From: Treponema sp.
GTDB lineage: Bacteria > Spirochaetota > Spirochaetia > Treponematales > Treponemataceae
Assembly (NCBI GenBank): GCA_024402665.1
Contig: JAKSTI010000001.1
Location: 160,617 to 224,616, forward strand
Length of the DNA stretch: 64,000 bases
Reading direction: 5' to 3'
Each line of letters begins with the position of its first letter. Within the stretch, counting starts at the first letter, position 1. Positions 23,110 through 32,000 of this stretch are shown in pieces. The notes below the pieces were generated by a model, which worked only from the letters and a program-made list of their open reading frames with translations, did no database searches and had not been told where the DNA came from. The translations under genes were made by a program, and so were the position numbers.

Positions 23110-25518
23110 ATGCGTAAATTACTGTCAGTTGTTTTGATTTCTTTATTTGCTGTTTTTTCAGTTACAGCACAGGAAGATGACAGTGAATGGTTTTGGGATA
23201 AAAATATTTCTAAAATCGAATTTAATGGTTTGAATGCCGTTAAAAAATCTGATTTGAATGCGATAGTTAATGCATATACAGATATTCCTTTTACAGAAGA
23301 AAATTATAATGATTTAATGGATCGTCTTTCTGCTTTGGATTTCTTTGATGATATTGAACCTTATGCAAATCATGACCCTAAAAATGCAAATAATGTAATT
23401 GTAGTTTTGAATGTAAAAGAACGACCAACAGTTTCTCTTGTAACATTCAGCGGTAACCAGAAAATCCGTAATGGTGAACTTCGCGATATTGTAAAAACAA
23501 AAACTTCTGATATTTTTGTTGAAGCTAAAGTTCTTATGGATGAACGCTTAATCCGCAATCATTATATTGAAAAAGGATATTCAGATTCTCAGGTTTCTCA
23601 CAAAATTGAAACAACAGATTCTGGAGTACAGATTACTTTCATTATTAAAGAAGGTGCAAATACAGTAATCCGCGAAATCCATACAACAGGAAATACAATC
23701 GTTTCTGAACGTTCATTAAAGAGCAAACTTAATTTGAAAGAAATTGGCCTTTTCAAAGACGGTGCATTCCAGAATAGTGCCCTTGAAATGGATAAAAGAA
23801 CAATCGTAAGTTATTACCAGCAGAAAGGTTATATTGATGCTGCAGTTTTAGATGTTCAGATTGATTCAGAATATAATGAAGAAAAACAGCGCCAGGAATT
23901 AGTATTGAATTTTATTATTCAGGAAGGCGCTCAGTACGTATATTCAGGACTTAAACTTCAGGGAAATGAAATCTTTACAGATGAAGAACTTCTTTCAAAA
24001 ATGAAGCTTAAGGAAGGTGCAATTTTTGATGCAATTAAATTCCAGGAAGGCTTAGCTGAAATTCAGGGTGTATATGTTGATAATGGATATATGAGCGTTC
24101 AGTTGTATCCAATTCCAAATAAAGATCCTGAAAGACGTGAAATCTCATATGATCTTTCTATTACAGAAAGTGTACGCAGCCATGTTGAAAATGTAATCAT
24201 CAAAGGAAATACAAAAACAAAGGATTATGTAATTCGCCGTGAAATCCCAATTGATGAAGGTGATGTATTCTCAAGAGAAAAAGTAATTTCTGGTATGAGA
24301 AATCTTTACAACCTTCAGTTCTTCTCAAATATTGTGCCAGATTTCCAGCAGGGTTCAGAACCAAACTTATTTGATGTTGTTTTTGCAGTAGAAGAACAGT
24401 CTACAACAACTTTGAACTTTGGTATGACATTCTCTGGAGTTACTGATCCTAACGATATTCCAATTTCCCTTTATTTCAAACTTGAAAATTCTAACTTGTT
24501 TGGTGAAGGAAAAGCTATTTCTACAGAAACAACTCTTGCAAAAAATGAACAGTCTTTGAATTTCTCTTATTCTCAGAACTGGCTTGGAGATTTACCAATT
24601 ACATTGTCTCAGTCTCTTTCTTTTGCACATACTAATTCTGCAACACCAATTAATATGTTCCAGCCAGATTTAAGCCTTGATCAGTCATATTATTATATGG
24701 ATTATGAAGGTTATACTGCTTCTTTAGGAACTGCTGTTGGTAGAAGATGGACTCCTGATTTTGCAATTCTTACTGCATCTGCTGGTCTTAACAACTCTCT
24801 TACAAGATACTCTTATGATGAAGCATTGTATGCACCAACAGACTTAGGTATTTCAATGTTTGCCAACAGATGGGGATTAATGAACTCTTTGTGGGTAAGT
24901 GCTTCTGCAGATGCCCGTGATATTAATTACGATCCTTCTGAAGGTTGGTTTGCCAGCGAAAGACTTACATGGTCTGGACTTATTCCTGGATTAGAAAAAG
25001 AATTCTTCTTAAAATCTGATACTAAAGTTGAAGGTTATTATACTTTGTTTGATATCCCTGTTACTGAAACATGGAACTTTAAGGCTGTTCTTGCCGGTTA
25101 TATGGGCTTCACAGGTTTGTTCCCTGCTGCAGATACAACAATCAGCGAATCTAATAGACTTTATATTGATGGTATGTTTAATGGTCGTGGTTGGACTGAA
25201 TTGTATAAATCTTCAAGAGCACGTGGACAGGCACTTTGGAGTTCTCAGGTAGAAGTAAGATTCCCATTAGTTGCCGGAATTGTTGGTCTTGATTTGTTCC
25301 ACGATACAGCAGTTGTTAAACCTACTGTTGGAGCAATGTTCTCTGATCTTCATATGAGCGATGTATACATGAGTTTTGGTCCTGCTATCAGAATTTTGAT
25401 TCCACAGTTCCCATTACACTTAATGTTCGCATTCAGATATAAATACGATGGCAATGGATTCCATTTTGCAGATAATCCATACCAGTTTGTATTATCATTC
25501 AACTTGTTAAACAAATAA
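23110..25518 (+). CDS. bamA: Outer-membrane protein assembly factor BamA
   Basis: The start is ATG 23110, preceded by CAGGAG and followed by a signal peptide (MRKLLSVVLISLFAVFSVTAQ); an open frame further upstream overlaps tamB and is not used. The mature 780 residues comprise several POTRA domains (to about residue 410; for example VSLVTFSGNQKIRNGELRDIV, IREIHTTGNTIVSERSLKSKL, VENVIIKGNTKTKDYVIRREI). An Omp85 barrel follows and ends FVLSFNLLNK. BamA inserts beta-barrel proteins into the outer membrane. The counterpart in T. pallidum is Tp92/TP0326. The VRFPL-type lid motif appears as QVEVRFPLVAGIVGLDLFHD. Confidence 0.96.
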   Translation: MRKLLSVVLISLFAVFSVTAQEDDSEWFWDKNISKIEFNGLNAVKKSDLNAIVNAYTDIPFTEENYNDLMDRLSALDFFDDIEPYANHDPKNANNVIVVLNVKERPTVSLVTFSGNQKIRNGELRDIVKTKTSDIFVEAKVLMDERLIRNHYIEKGYSDSQVSHKIETTDSGVQITFIIKEGANTVIREIHTTGNTIVSERSLKSKLNLKEIGLFKDGAFQNSALEMDKRTIVSYYQQKGYIDAAVLDVQIDSEYNEEKQRQELVLNFIIQEGAQYVYSGLKLQGNEIFTDEELLSKMKLKEGAIFDAIKFQEGLAEIQGVYVDNGYMSVQLYPIPNKDPERREISYDLSITESVRSHVENVIIKGNTKTKDYVIRREIPIDEGDVFSREKVISGMRNLYNLQFFSNIVPDFQQGSEPNLFDVVFAVEEQSTTTLNFGMTFSGVTDPNDIPISLYFKLENSNLFGEGKAISTETTLAKNEQSLNFSYSQNWLGDLPITLSQSLSFAHTNSATPINMFQPDLSLDQSYYYMDYEGYTASLGTAVGRRWTPDFAILTASAGLNNSLTRYSYDEALYAPTDLGISMFANRWGLMNSLWVSASADARDINYDPSEGWFASERLTWSGLIPGLEKEFFLKSDTKVEGYYTLFDIPVTETWNFKAVLAGYMGFTGLFPAADTTISESNRLYIDGMFNGRGWTELYKSSRARGQALWSSQVEVRFPLVAGIVGLDLFHDTAVVKPTVGAMFSDLHMSDVYMSFGPAIRILIPQFPLHLMFAFRYKYDGNGFHFADNPYQFVLSFNLLNK

Positions 25519-25556
25519 GCATAGAGTGCTTTAAAAATATTATTTGGAGGATAGAA

Positions 25557-26084
25557 ATGAATAAAACAAAAAAAATTATTCTTATTGCCATTTCTGTTTT
25601 TATGTTTGTAGCTGTTCAGGGATTCTCTCAGCAGATTACAAAATTCGGTGTTGTAGATACTTCAAAAGTTTATAGTGCATATTTCAAGGATTCATCTCCT
25701 GTAAGAAATTACGATGCAAAGAAAAAAGAATTCCAGAACGAAATTACAAAACGTGCTGATGAAATTAAAAAGCTTAAACAGAAGAAGCTTGAATACGAAA
25801 AAAATGGTGATAATACAAATGCTCAGAAAGTTGCATTGGATATCACTAAGAAAACAGAATTCCTTACAGAATACACAAATGCCAAAAATGCAGAACTCGA
25901 AGCAATGCTTGCAAATATGCAGAGAGCAGATGATTTCTATAAGAAATTGTACAAAGTTTTGGCTAAAGTTGCTGAAAGCGGCGGTTACAGCATGATCTTG
26001 AGTTTACAGGAAAATAATTCTATCTTGTGGTACAGTAGTTCTGTTGACGTAACAGATCAGGTAATCAACGAACTTGGTAAATAA
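25557..26084 (+). CDS. skp: Periplasmic chaperone Skp/OmpH family
   Basis: This 175-residue protein has a signal peptide (MNKTKKIILIAISVFMFVAVQGFSQ). It then has the OmpH/Skp head strand ITKFGVVDTSKVYSAY, long charged helices that would form the tentacles (EFQNEITKRADEIKKLKQKKLEYEKNGDNTNAQKVALDITKKTEFL), and the closing strand GYSMILSLQENNSILWYSSSVDVTDQVINEL. Skp holds unfolded outer-membrane proteins on their way to BamA, encoded just upstream. A good TTGGAGG ribosome binding site is present. Its stop overlaps the mutS start by one base (TAATG). Confidence 0.93.
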   Translation: MNKTKKIILIAISVFMFVAVQGFSQQITKFGVVDTSKVYSAYFKDSSPVRNYDAKKKEFQNEITKRADEIKKLKQKKLEYEKNGDNTNAQKVALDITKKTEFLTEYTNAKNAELEAMLANMQRADDFYKKLYKVLAKVAESGGYSMILSLQENNSILWYSSSVDVTDQVINELGK

Positions 26085-28687
26085 TGTCAGAAACTGAAAC
26101 TTTAACACCGATGATGGTCCAGTACCAGTCGGTGAAAAAAAATTATAAAGAAGAAGTAGTATTTTTCAGACTAGGTGACTTCTACGAAATGTTCAATGAG
26201 GACGCAGTAGAAGTCTCTCGTCTTTTAAATTTAACTTTAACTCATCGTGCTAATCAGCCAATGTGTGGAATCCCATTTCATGCTGCAAAAATTTATATTG
26301 CACGATTATTGAGACTTGGCAAAAAAATTGTAATTTGCGAACAGGTTGGTGAGATCCCAAAAGGTGGAAAGGGGATTACTGAACGTAAAGTTGTTGAAAT
26401 TATCACTCCTGGAACTGCCGTTGAATCTGAATATTTAGACGGAAACAATGCAAATTATCTTGGTGCACTTTCAATTGTAAAAGGTCGTGCAGGTTTTGCT
26501 TTTATTGATGTTACAACATCTTCTTTCAAAGCAACATCATGGCCTGCAAACAAAATGGAAGAAAACTTTGCTAAAGAATTGAACAGGGCATCTCCACGAG
26601 AATTTTTACTTCCATTATCACTAAAAAATAATGCTGATATTCAGGCAGCGTTATCTTCTCATACAAATATTTCTGTTTCGTATTATCCAGACTGGGACTT
26701 TAATCTGGAACTTTCTACAAAAAAATTAAACGAAACTTTTGGAACAGTATCTCTCAAATCATTTGGTCTTGATGATGGAGATGCAGAAATTGTTCCGGCA
26801 GGTTTTTTACTTGATTATCTTGTAAAAACAACAAATACTTCTCTTGAACATATTACAGGCATTCAGGTTTATTCTGATTCTGAGTATTTAATGCTGGACG
26901 ATTCATCCAGAAGGAATCTTGAAATCATTCAGAATATGCAGGATGGAACAATTAAATATACTTTGTTTGAATGCGTAAATCATACAAAAACAGCCATGGG
27001 GCTTAGACTTTTGCGTACCTGGCTTTTATTCCCTTTAACAAATCGCAGTCAGATTGAAAACAGACAGAATCGTATAGCTTCTTTTGTGCAGGACAGAAAT
27101 CTTCTTGAAAAAGTCAGAACAGATTTATCTTCAATTCTTGATATTGAACGTCTTGCCGGCCGAATCGCTATGGATAAAGCTCATCCTAAAGATTTACAGG
27201 CTTTACGTTTCAGTCTTGAACAGTGGGCTAAAATTAAAAATTATCTTAATCAGTACGATTTTTCTTTTGTTTCATCAGATAAATCTTACGAAATAATTGA
27301 GTTGATTAAAAATTCAATTCTGGAAGATCCGTCAACTTCTCTTACTGACGGTGGAATTATTAAGCCAAAATGGTCAGAAGAATTAGATCATTGGCGTGAT
27401 ATTCATGATAATTTCAATAAAGTTTTACAGGAATATGAAGCAGAAGAAAGAGAAAAAACAGGCATTACAACTTTAAAAATAAAATATAACAATAATGCCG
27501 GATACTTTATTGAAGTTTCAAAAGGAAAACTTGGAGCAGTACCACCTCATTTTATTATGAGAAGGGCTCTTGTAAACGGCGATAGATACACAACAGAAAA
27601 ACTTCAGTCTCTTGAGCAGGATTTAAATGAATCTTCTACAAAAATCCTTGAACTTGAAAGAGATTTATTCCTTGAGGTTAGAAATAAGCTTCATCAGGAT
27701 GTGAATTATCTTTTGCAGATTGCAGATGAAGTAGGAAATACAGATGTTGTTGCTTCAATGGCTTTTGCGGCTGCTAAGAATAATTGGGTTTGTCCAGAAA
27801 TTGAAGATTCAACAATTTTTGAAATCAAAAATGGTAGACATCCTGTAGTTGAAGGGCATCTTCCTATTGGAGAGTTTGTTCCAAATGATACATTAATCAG
27901 TGCAAACGGATATCAGGATATTCCATCTTTTAATTTGATTACTGGTCCAAATATGGCCGGAAAAAGTACTTATTTGCGTCAGAATGCCTTGATTGCTTTA
28001 CTTGCTCAAACAGGTTCCTTTGTTCCTGCAACAAGAGCAAGACTTGGAATAGTTGACCGCATTTTCTGTCGCGTTGGTGCTTCAGATAATCTTGCAAAAG
28101 GTGAATCTACTTTCTTAGTAGAGATGATGGAAACTGCAAATATTCTTCGTACTGCAACACAATCTTCCCTTGTAATTATGGATGAAGTTGGCCGCGGTAC
28201 ATCAACTGAAGATGGTCTTGCCATTGCCAGAGCCGTTTCTGAATATTTAGTAAGTAATATTTGCTGTAAAACTTTATTTGCAACACATTATCATGAACTT
28301 ACCAGAATGGAAGATAAAAGAATTAAAAATCTGTGTCTTTCAATTTCAGAAGAAAATGGAACTGTAGTTTTTCTTAGAAAAGTAACTGAAGGAATCACAG
28401 AAAATTCTTATGGTATTCATGTTGCAAAAATGGCAGGTATTCCTTCTGAAGTAATTAATCGTGCCAATGAAATATTATCTCATATTCAGCAGGCCGCTGC
28501 AGGAAAACCTGTTTTAATTGATGAAAAATCTATTCCGGTTAAACAGTCTGAACCTTTAAAAACTCCAGGCTTGTTTAGTGATGAAGAAATCATCATTTCA
28601 GATATTCTTTCATGTGATTTGAATAATATGACTCCTCTTGATGCTTTACAGGCAATTGCAAGATGGAAAAAAGAGCTTCAACCATAA
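26084..28687 (+). CDS. mutS: DNA mismatch repair protein MutS
   Basis: This 867-residue protein shows all MutS domains. The mismatch-reading Phe-X-Glu occurs in FFRLGDFYEMFNEDA. The core and clamp regions run from about residue 260 to 560. The ABC-type ATPase has Walker A in TGPNMAGKSTYLRQ, signature AKGESTFLVEMMETANIL, Walker B VIMDEVGRGTSTEDG, and the His loop ATHYHELTRM. It recognises mispairs and recruits MutL. The gene begins on the last base of the skp stop codon, as a translationally coupled end of the tamB-bamA-skp-mutS block. The C-terminal tail after the ATPase is short but normal. Confidence 0.97.
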   Translation: MSETETLTPMMVQYQSVKKNYKEEVVFFRLGDFYEMFNEDAVEVSRLLNLTLTHRANQPMCGIPFHAAKIYIARLLRLGKKIVICEQVGEIPKGGKGITERKVVEIITPGTAVESEYLDGNNANYLGALSIVKGRAGFAFIDVTTSSFKATSWPANKMEENFAKELNRASPREFLLPLSLKNNADIQAALSSHTNISVSYYPDWDFNLELSTKKLNETFGTVSLKSFGLDDGDAEIVPAGFLLDYLVKTTNTSLEHITGIQVYSDSEYLMLDDSSRRNLEIIQNMQDGTIKYTLFECVNHTKTAMGLRLLRTWLLFPLTNRSQIENRQNRIASFVQDRNLLEKVRTDLSSILDIERLAGRIAMDKAHPKDLQALRFSLEQWAKIKNYLNQYDFSFVSSDKSYEIIELIKNSILEDPSTSLTDGGIIKPKWSEELDHWRDIHDNFNKVLQEYEAEEREKTGITTLKIKYNNNAGYFIEVSKGKLGAVPPHFIMRRALVNGDRYTTEKLQSLEQDLNESSTKILELERDLFLEVRNKLHQDVNYLLQIADEVGNTDVVASMAFAAAKNNWVCPEIEDSTIFEIKNGRHPVVEGHLPIGEFVPNDTLISANGYQDIPSFNLITGPNMAGKSTYLRQNALIALLAQTGSFVPATRARLGIVDRIFCRVGASDNLAKGESTFLVEMMETANILRTATQSSLVIMDEVGRGTSTEDGLAIARAVSEYLVSNICCKTLFATHYHELTRMEDKRIKNLCLSISEENGTVVFLRKVTEGITENSYGIHVAKMAGIPSEVINRANEILSHIQQAAAGKPVLIDEKSIPVKQSEPLKTPGLFSDEEIIISDILSCDLNNMTPLDALQAIARWKKELQP

Positions 28688-28740
28688 AAATTTTTTTAAA
28701 AAGTTGCGTTTTTTTTTAAATCTAAACAAGAATAATAGTG

Positions 28741-29511
28741 ATGACTAAATTCTTGTTTTTATTTAAATCATATGTAAAACATCTTCTTAGATTTGTCTTT
28801 GCATTAATTTCTTCAGGCAATGACTGCATTGTCTGTGGAAATAAAACTTATGTTTACCCGGTCTGCAAAAAATGTATAAATCAGCGGTTTGATATAAAAA
28901 AATTGCTTAGTGTCAGACGCTGTTCAATTTGTGGCAAGGAAATTTTAACAGAAAGTGACATTTGTCTTAAATGCAAAGAAACTCCTGTAATAAAAAGTCT
29001 TAATAAAGTTGTTCCTATTTTATCTTATCGTTTATGGAACAGAAATCTCTTGTTTTTATGGAAAATCCTTTCAATCAGATCATTATCTGGACTTCTTGCT
29101 AAATTTATGTCCAGAGCACTAAATGAACTTGGAATCAAATATATTATTCCGGTTCCGCCTCGTCCTGGAAAAATTGCTGAAAATGGATGGGACCAGATAG
29201 ATGAATTGTGTAAATATCTTGAATATAAATATGGTTTTACAGTTCTTCATCTTCTTGAAAGAAGAAATGTAATTCAGCAAAAGAAACTGGACAGACAGAA
29301 TAGATTAAAAACAATCGGAAGTTCCTATGTACTTGTTTCTGAAGAAAAATTAAAAAAAGAAATTAAAAAAATAAAAGGGGAGTTTCCTCTTGTTTTTGCT
29401 TTGATTGATGACGTATCAACAACAGGTGCTACTTTAGAAAGTTGTGCTCAATCATTAAAGCAGCTGAATCTTGGTGAAGTAGTGGGGGTGACAATTTTTA
29501 ATGTAGATTAA
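28741..29511 (+). CDS. comFC: ComF-family phosphoribosyltransferase-like protein
   Basis: About 256 residues start at ATG 28741; an in-frame GTG at 28738 is the alternative. The N-terminus holds a double zinc ribbon (CIVCGNKTYVYPVCKKC and CSICGKEILTESDICLKC). A PRTase-type domain follows with YIIPVPPRPGKIAENGWDQIDEL and the PRPP-binding loop VFALIDDVSTTGATLESCAQSLK. ComFC proteins take part in natural competence and in DNA recombination in other bacteria. There is no comFA helicase nearby, and competence in this organism is not shown by the window. It lies between mutS and cheW with its own short gaps. Confidence 0.87.
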   Translation: MTKFLFLFKSYVKHLLRFVFALISSGNDCIVCGNKTYVYPVCKKCINQRFDIKKLLSVRRCSICGKEILTESDICLKCKETPVIKSLNKVVPILSYRLWNRNLLFLWKILSIRSLSGLLAKFMSRALNELGIKYIIPVPPRPGKIAENGWDQIDELCKYLEYKYGFTVLHLLERRNVIQQKKLDRQNRLKTIGSSYVLVSEEKLKKEIKKIKGEFPLVFALIDDVSTTGATLESCAQSLKQLNLGEVVGVTIFNVD

Positions 29512-29546
29512 TTTTTTTTTTCAAATCAGATGGTTCTTGTTTTATG

Positions 29547-29575
29547 TTGCAAAACCTTAATTTTCGGAGTATTAT
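29547..29575 (+). promoter_or_regulatory. Probable promoter of the cheW operon
   Basis: TTGCAA at 29547-29552 and TATTAT at 29570-29575 are 17 bp apart. An overlapping TATAAT at 29575-29580 has a spacer that is too long. A ribosome binding site GTGGAG lies just before cheW. Confidence 0.45.
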
Positions 29576-29615
29576 ATAATATATTGTTTTAAAATAATTA
29601 TATAGTGGAGATATT

Positions 29616-30086
29616 ATGGCTAACGCAGATAATCAGATGCAATTGGTAACTTTTATGTTAGGTCAGGATTTATATGGCGTTGATATCATGGATGTAAAAG
29701 AAATTGTTCGTATTCAAGATGTTCGTTCAATTCCAAATGCTCCATATTATGTAGAAGGATTTATCAATCTTCGTGGAGACATTATTCCGATTATTGATTT
29801 ACATAAAAGATTCAGAATTCAAGCTTTGCCATCAGATCAGATTGACTTTGACGGTGGATTTATCATCTTGAATATCGAAAATAATAAAATTGGTATTATT
29901 ATTGATAAGATTGCCAGGGTTGTTTACGTTAAGAGCGATGATATTAAAGAACCTCCTCAGATGATTAGTGGTATTGGTTCCGAATATATTGAAGGTGTAA
30001 TCCGTGAAGATAATGGATATTTAATTATGCTCAATATTCGGAAGTTGTTTAATCCTAAAGAATTACAGAAAATTATAGAAGCTTAG
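29616..30086 (+). CDS. cheW: Chemotaxis coupling protein CheW
   Basis: CheW links chemoreceptors to the kinase CheA at the cell pole. The 156-residue protein is a single CheW domain: QLVTFMLGQDLYGVDIMDVKEIVRIQDVRSIPNAPYYVEGFINLRGDIIPIIDLHKRF, then GGFIILNIENNKIGIIIDKIARVVYVKSDDI. The GFINLRGDIIPIIDL segment is the diagnostic core. No cheA or receptor lies in the window, so this is either a second CheW or an isolated main copy. It is followed after one base by the DegT-like gene and is likely co-transcribed with it, nadK and recN. Confidence 0.95.
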   Translation: MANADNQMQLVTFMLGQDLYGVDIMDVKEIVRIQDVRSIPNAPYYVEGFINLRGDIIPIIDLHKRFRIQALPSDQIDFDGGFIILNIENNKIGIIIDKIARVVYVKSDDIKEPPQMISGIGSEYIEGVIREDNGYLIMLNIRKLFNPKELQKIIEA

Positions 30087-30087
30087 A

Positions 30088-31140
30088 ATGATTCAGACAT
30101 ACAGTTCAACTATTCGACGAAAAGAAATGGATGCTGTTTTAACTTGTATGGTCGATGAAAAAATCGGACCAGGTGAGTTGAATCAGAGATTGATCCAGCA
30201 AGTTAAGGAATTTTTTAAATGTGATGGTGCAGTTGCGTTAAGAAGCCCTGCAATCGCATTGGCTTATGCTTTACAGGCTCTTGATGTAGAAGTCGGTTCA
30301 AAGATTATGATTTCCGCTTTAGCTCCTGCATGGCAGTATATTGTTCTTGAAAATTTAGGTTTTGAACCTCTGGTTCTTGATGTTGAAGAAGCAAATGCAT
30401 TAGTATCTGCTGAAATTGTTCAGAAAGGTATTCTTGCTGGTGGAAAAGTTCTTGTTCTTCATGAAGCAGAAGGGATTGTGCCAGATTTAGAAGCAATTAC
30501 TCAGCTTGGTGTACCAGTTATTGAAGATGTTTCTCAGAGTGCCGGCGCTTCTGTGCCTGAAGTTGATGAAAATGGAACAGAAACTGGAAGAAAAAAAGCT
30601 GGAATGTATGGTGTATACTCAATTCTTGGTCTTGAGGAAAGAGATGTTATTACAGGTGGTTGTGGTGCTGTTTTAATGGCTCCTGGCCGTCGTGAATGGA
30701 TTGTCCTTAAGAAATTTGTTGATGCAGCACCTGTTACTGATCTTTTGCCTGATTTAAATTGTGCTCTTGCGTGGGTTCAGTTAAAAGAATTCAATAGAAA
30801 TGAAGCTTCAAGAAAAGAGATTTTTGCTTTGTACCAGCATTCATGTATGATTGGCAGACACAAGATGTTTGCAAGAGAAATGGATGAAGGTTCAACAATG
30901 GCAACTTTCCCATTAGTTTTAAGTAGTTCCGTTAAAGATGTAAAACAGTATACCGCAAAAAAAGATGTAGAAATTCAGCTTGCTTTTGCAGGTTCTGTTA
31001 TTGAATATAAAGATGAGTTATCTGAAAATTGTATACATGCAAAATCACTTTTGCTTCGTTGCGTACATTTCCCATTATATCCAAGATTGACTCACTCGGA
31101 ATCAGCTAAAATTGCTAAAATATTAAGTTCATTACCATAA
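30088..31140 (+). CDS. DegT/DnrJ-fold protein lacking the PLP lysine
   Basis: This 350-residue protein follows the DegT/DnrJ/EryC1/StrS aminotransferase fold: IGPGELNQRLIQQVKEFFKCDGAVALRSPAIALAYALQAL, then GVPVIEDVSQSAGA (matching VIEDAAQAHGA, with PLP-ring Asp147 and Gln150). In true enzymes the next motif reads S-F-H-x-x-K-N-x-T-T-G-E-G-G, where Lys binds PLP. Here it is YSILGLEERDVITGGCGA, and the Lys position is occupied by Arg185 or a neighbouring Glu. It probably cannot form the Schiff base and may act as a non-catalytic or sensory protein. It is sandwiched between cheW and nadK with gaps of 1 and 17 bp. Confidence 0.8.
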   Translation: MIQTYSSTIRRKEMDAVLTCMVDEKIGPGELNQRLIQQVKEFFKCDGAVALRSPAIALAYALQALDVEVGSKIMISALAPAWQYIVLENLGFEPLVLDVEEANALVSAEIVQKGILAGGKVLVLHEAEGIVPDLEAITQLGVPVIEDVSQSAGASVPEVDENGTETGRKKAGMYGVYSILGLEERDVITGGCGAVLMAPGRREWIVLKKFVDAAPVTDLLPDLNCALAWVQLKEFNRNEASRKEIFALYQHSCMIGRHKMFAREMDEGSTMATFPLVLSSSVKDVKQYTAKKDVEIQLAFAGSVIEYKDELSENCIHAKSLLLRCVHFPLYPRLTHSESAKIAKILSSLP

Positions 31141-31157
31141 AAATTAGACGGTATCAA

Positions 31158-32000
31158 ATGAGAAAAGTTCTTATCATTATTAATATAAGTAAAGATGAAT
31201 CGATGTCTCTTTCAAAAGAGATTTCCAGCTATTTGAATTCAAAAGGGATAGAAACTTCTTTTTTGAGTTTTGATGGTTTTTCTGATAATGCACAAATAAA
31301 AGACGTTGATTTTGTTGTAACTTTAGGTGGTGATGGAACTGTATTATATGCAGCCCGAAATTGTGTTGATGAAAATATCCCGGTTTTCCCAGTTAATCTT
31401 GGAGAATTTGGTTTTTTAGCTTCTGTTGAAGTTTCTGAATGGAAAGAACAGATAGATTTATATCTTGAAGGAAAACTTTCTGTTCAGAATCGAACAATGA
31501 TTCAGGCAGAATTAGTAAGAGACAATGCTGTTATTTCTACAGTTTATGCATTAAATGACGTTGTTATCAGTGCCAAGAATACTGCAAGAACAGTGGCCCT
31601 TGATATTCAATGTAATAACATACATTTATGTAATTTGAAATCTGACGGTGTAATATTAAGCACCGCAACAGGTTCAACTGCATATTCTGCATCAGCGGGT
31701 GGACCAATTATTTCACCTTTGTTAGATGCGTTTGTACTAACACCAATTAATTCCTTTTCATTATCTTCAAGACCAATAGTTTTGAGTTTAGATCAGGAAA
31801 TATCAATACAATTACAGCCTTGCCGTACTAAAGAAATTAATATGATTGCAGACGGACAGGAAGGCATTCTGTTATTAACAGGAGATATTATTAAGATTAA
31901 AAAACTTGATAAAAAAATCCAATTAATTTCCTGTACAGATGAAAAATTTTACAAAGCATTACGTTCCAAATTAAATTGGACAGGAGGGCCTCATGCTTGA
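31158..32000 (+). CDS. nadK: NAD kinase
   Basis: This 280-residue enzyme phosphorylates NAD to NADP. Motifs are VTLGGDGTVLYAARN (the GGDGT phosphate loop, about residues 55-69), NLGEFGFLASVE, and the second NAD-site stretch LKSDGVILSTATGSTAYSASAGGPIISP. It ends close to a family-typical beta region. Its 3' end overlaps the recN start by 8 nt, and recN carries its own GGAGGG ribosome binding site within this overlap. NadK next to RecN is a common arrangement in bacteria. Confidence 0.96.
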   Translation: MRKVLIIINISKDESMSLSKEISSYLNSKGIETSFLSFDGFSDNAQIKDVDFVVTLGGDGTVLYAARNCVDENIPVFPVNLGEFGFLASVEVSEWKEQIDLYLEGKLSVQNRTMIQAELVRDNAVISTVYALNDVVISAKNTARTVALDIQCNNIHLCNLKSDGVILSTATGSTAYSASAGGPIISPLLDAFVLTPINSFSLSSRPIVLSLDQEISIQLQPCRTKEINMIADGQEGILLLTGDIIKIKKLDKKIQLISCTDEKFYKALRSKLNWTGGPHA

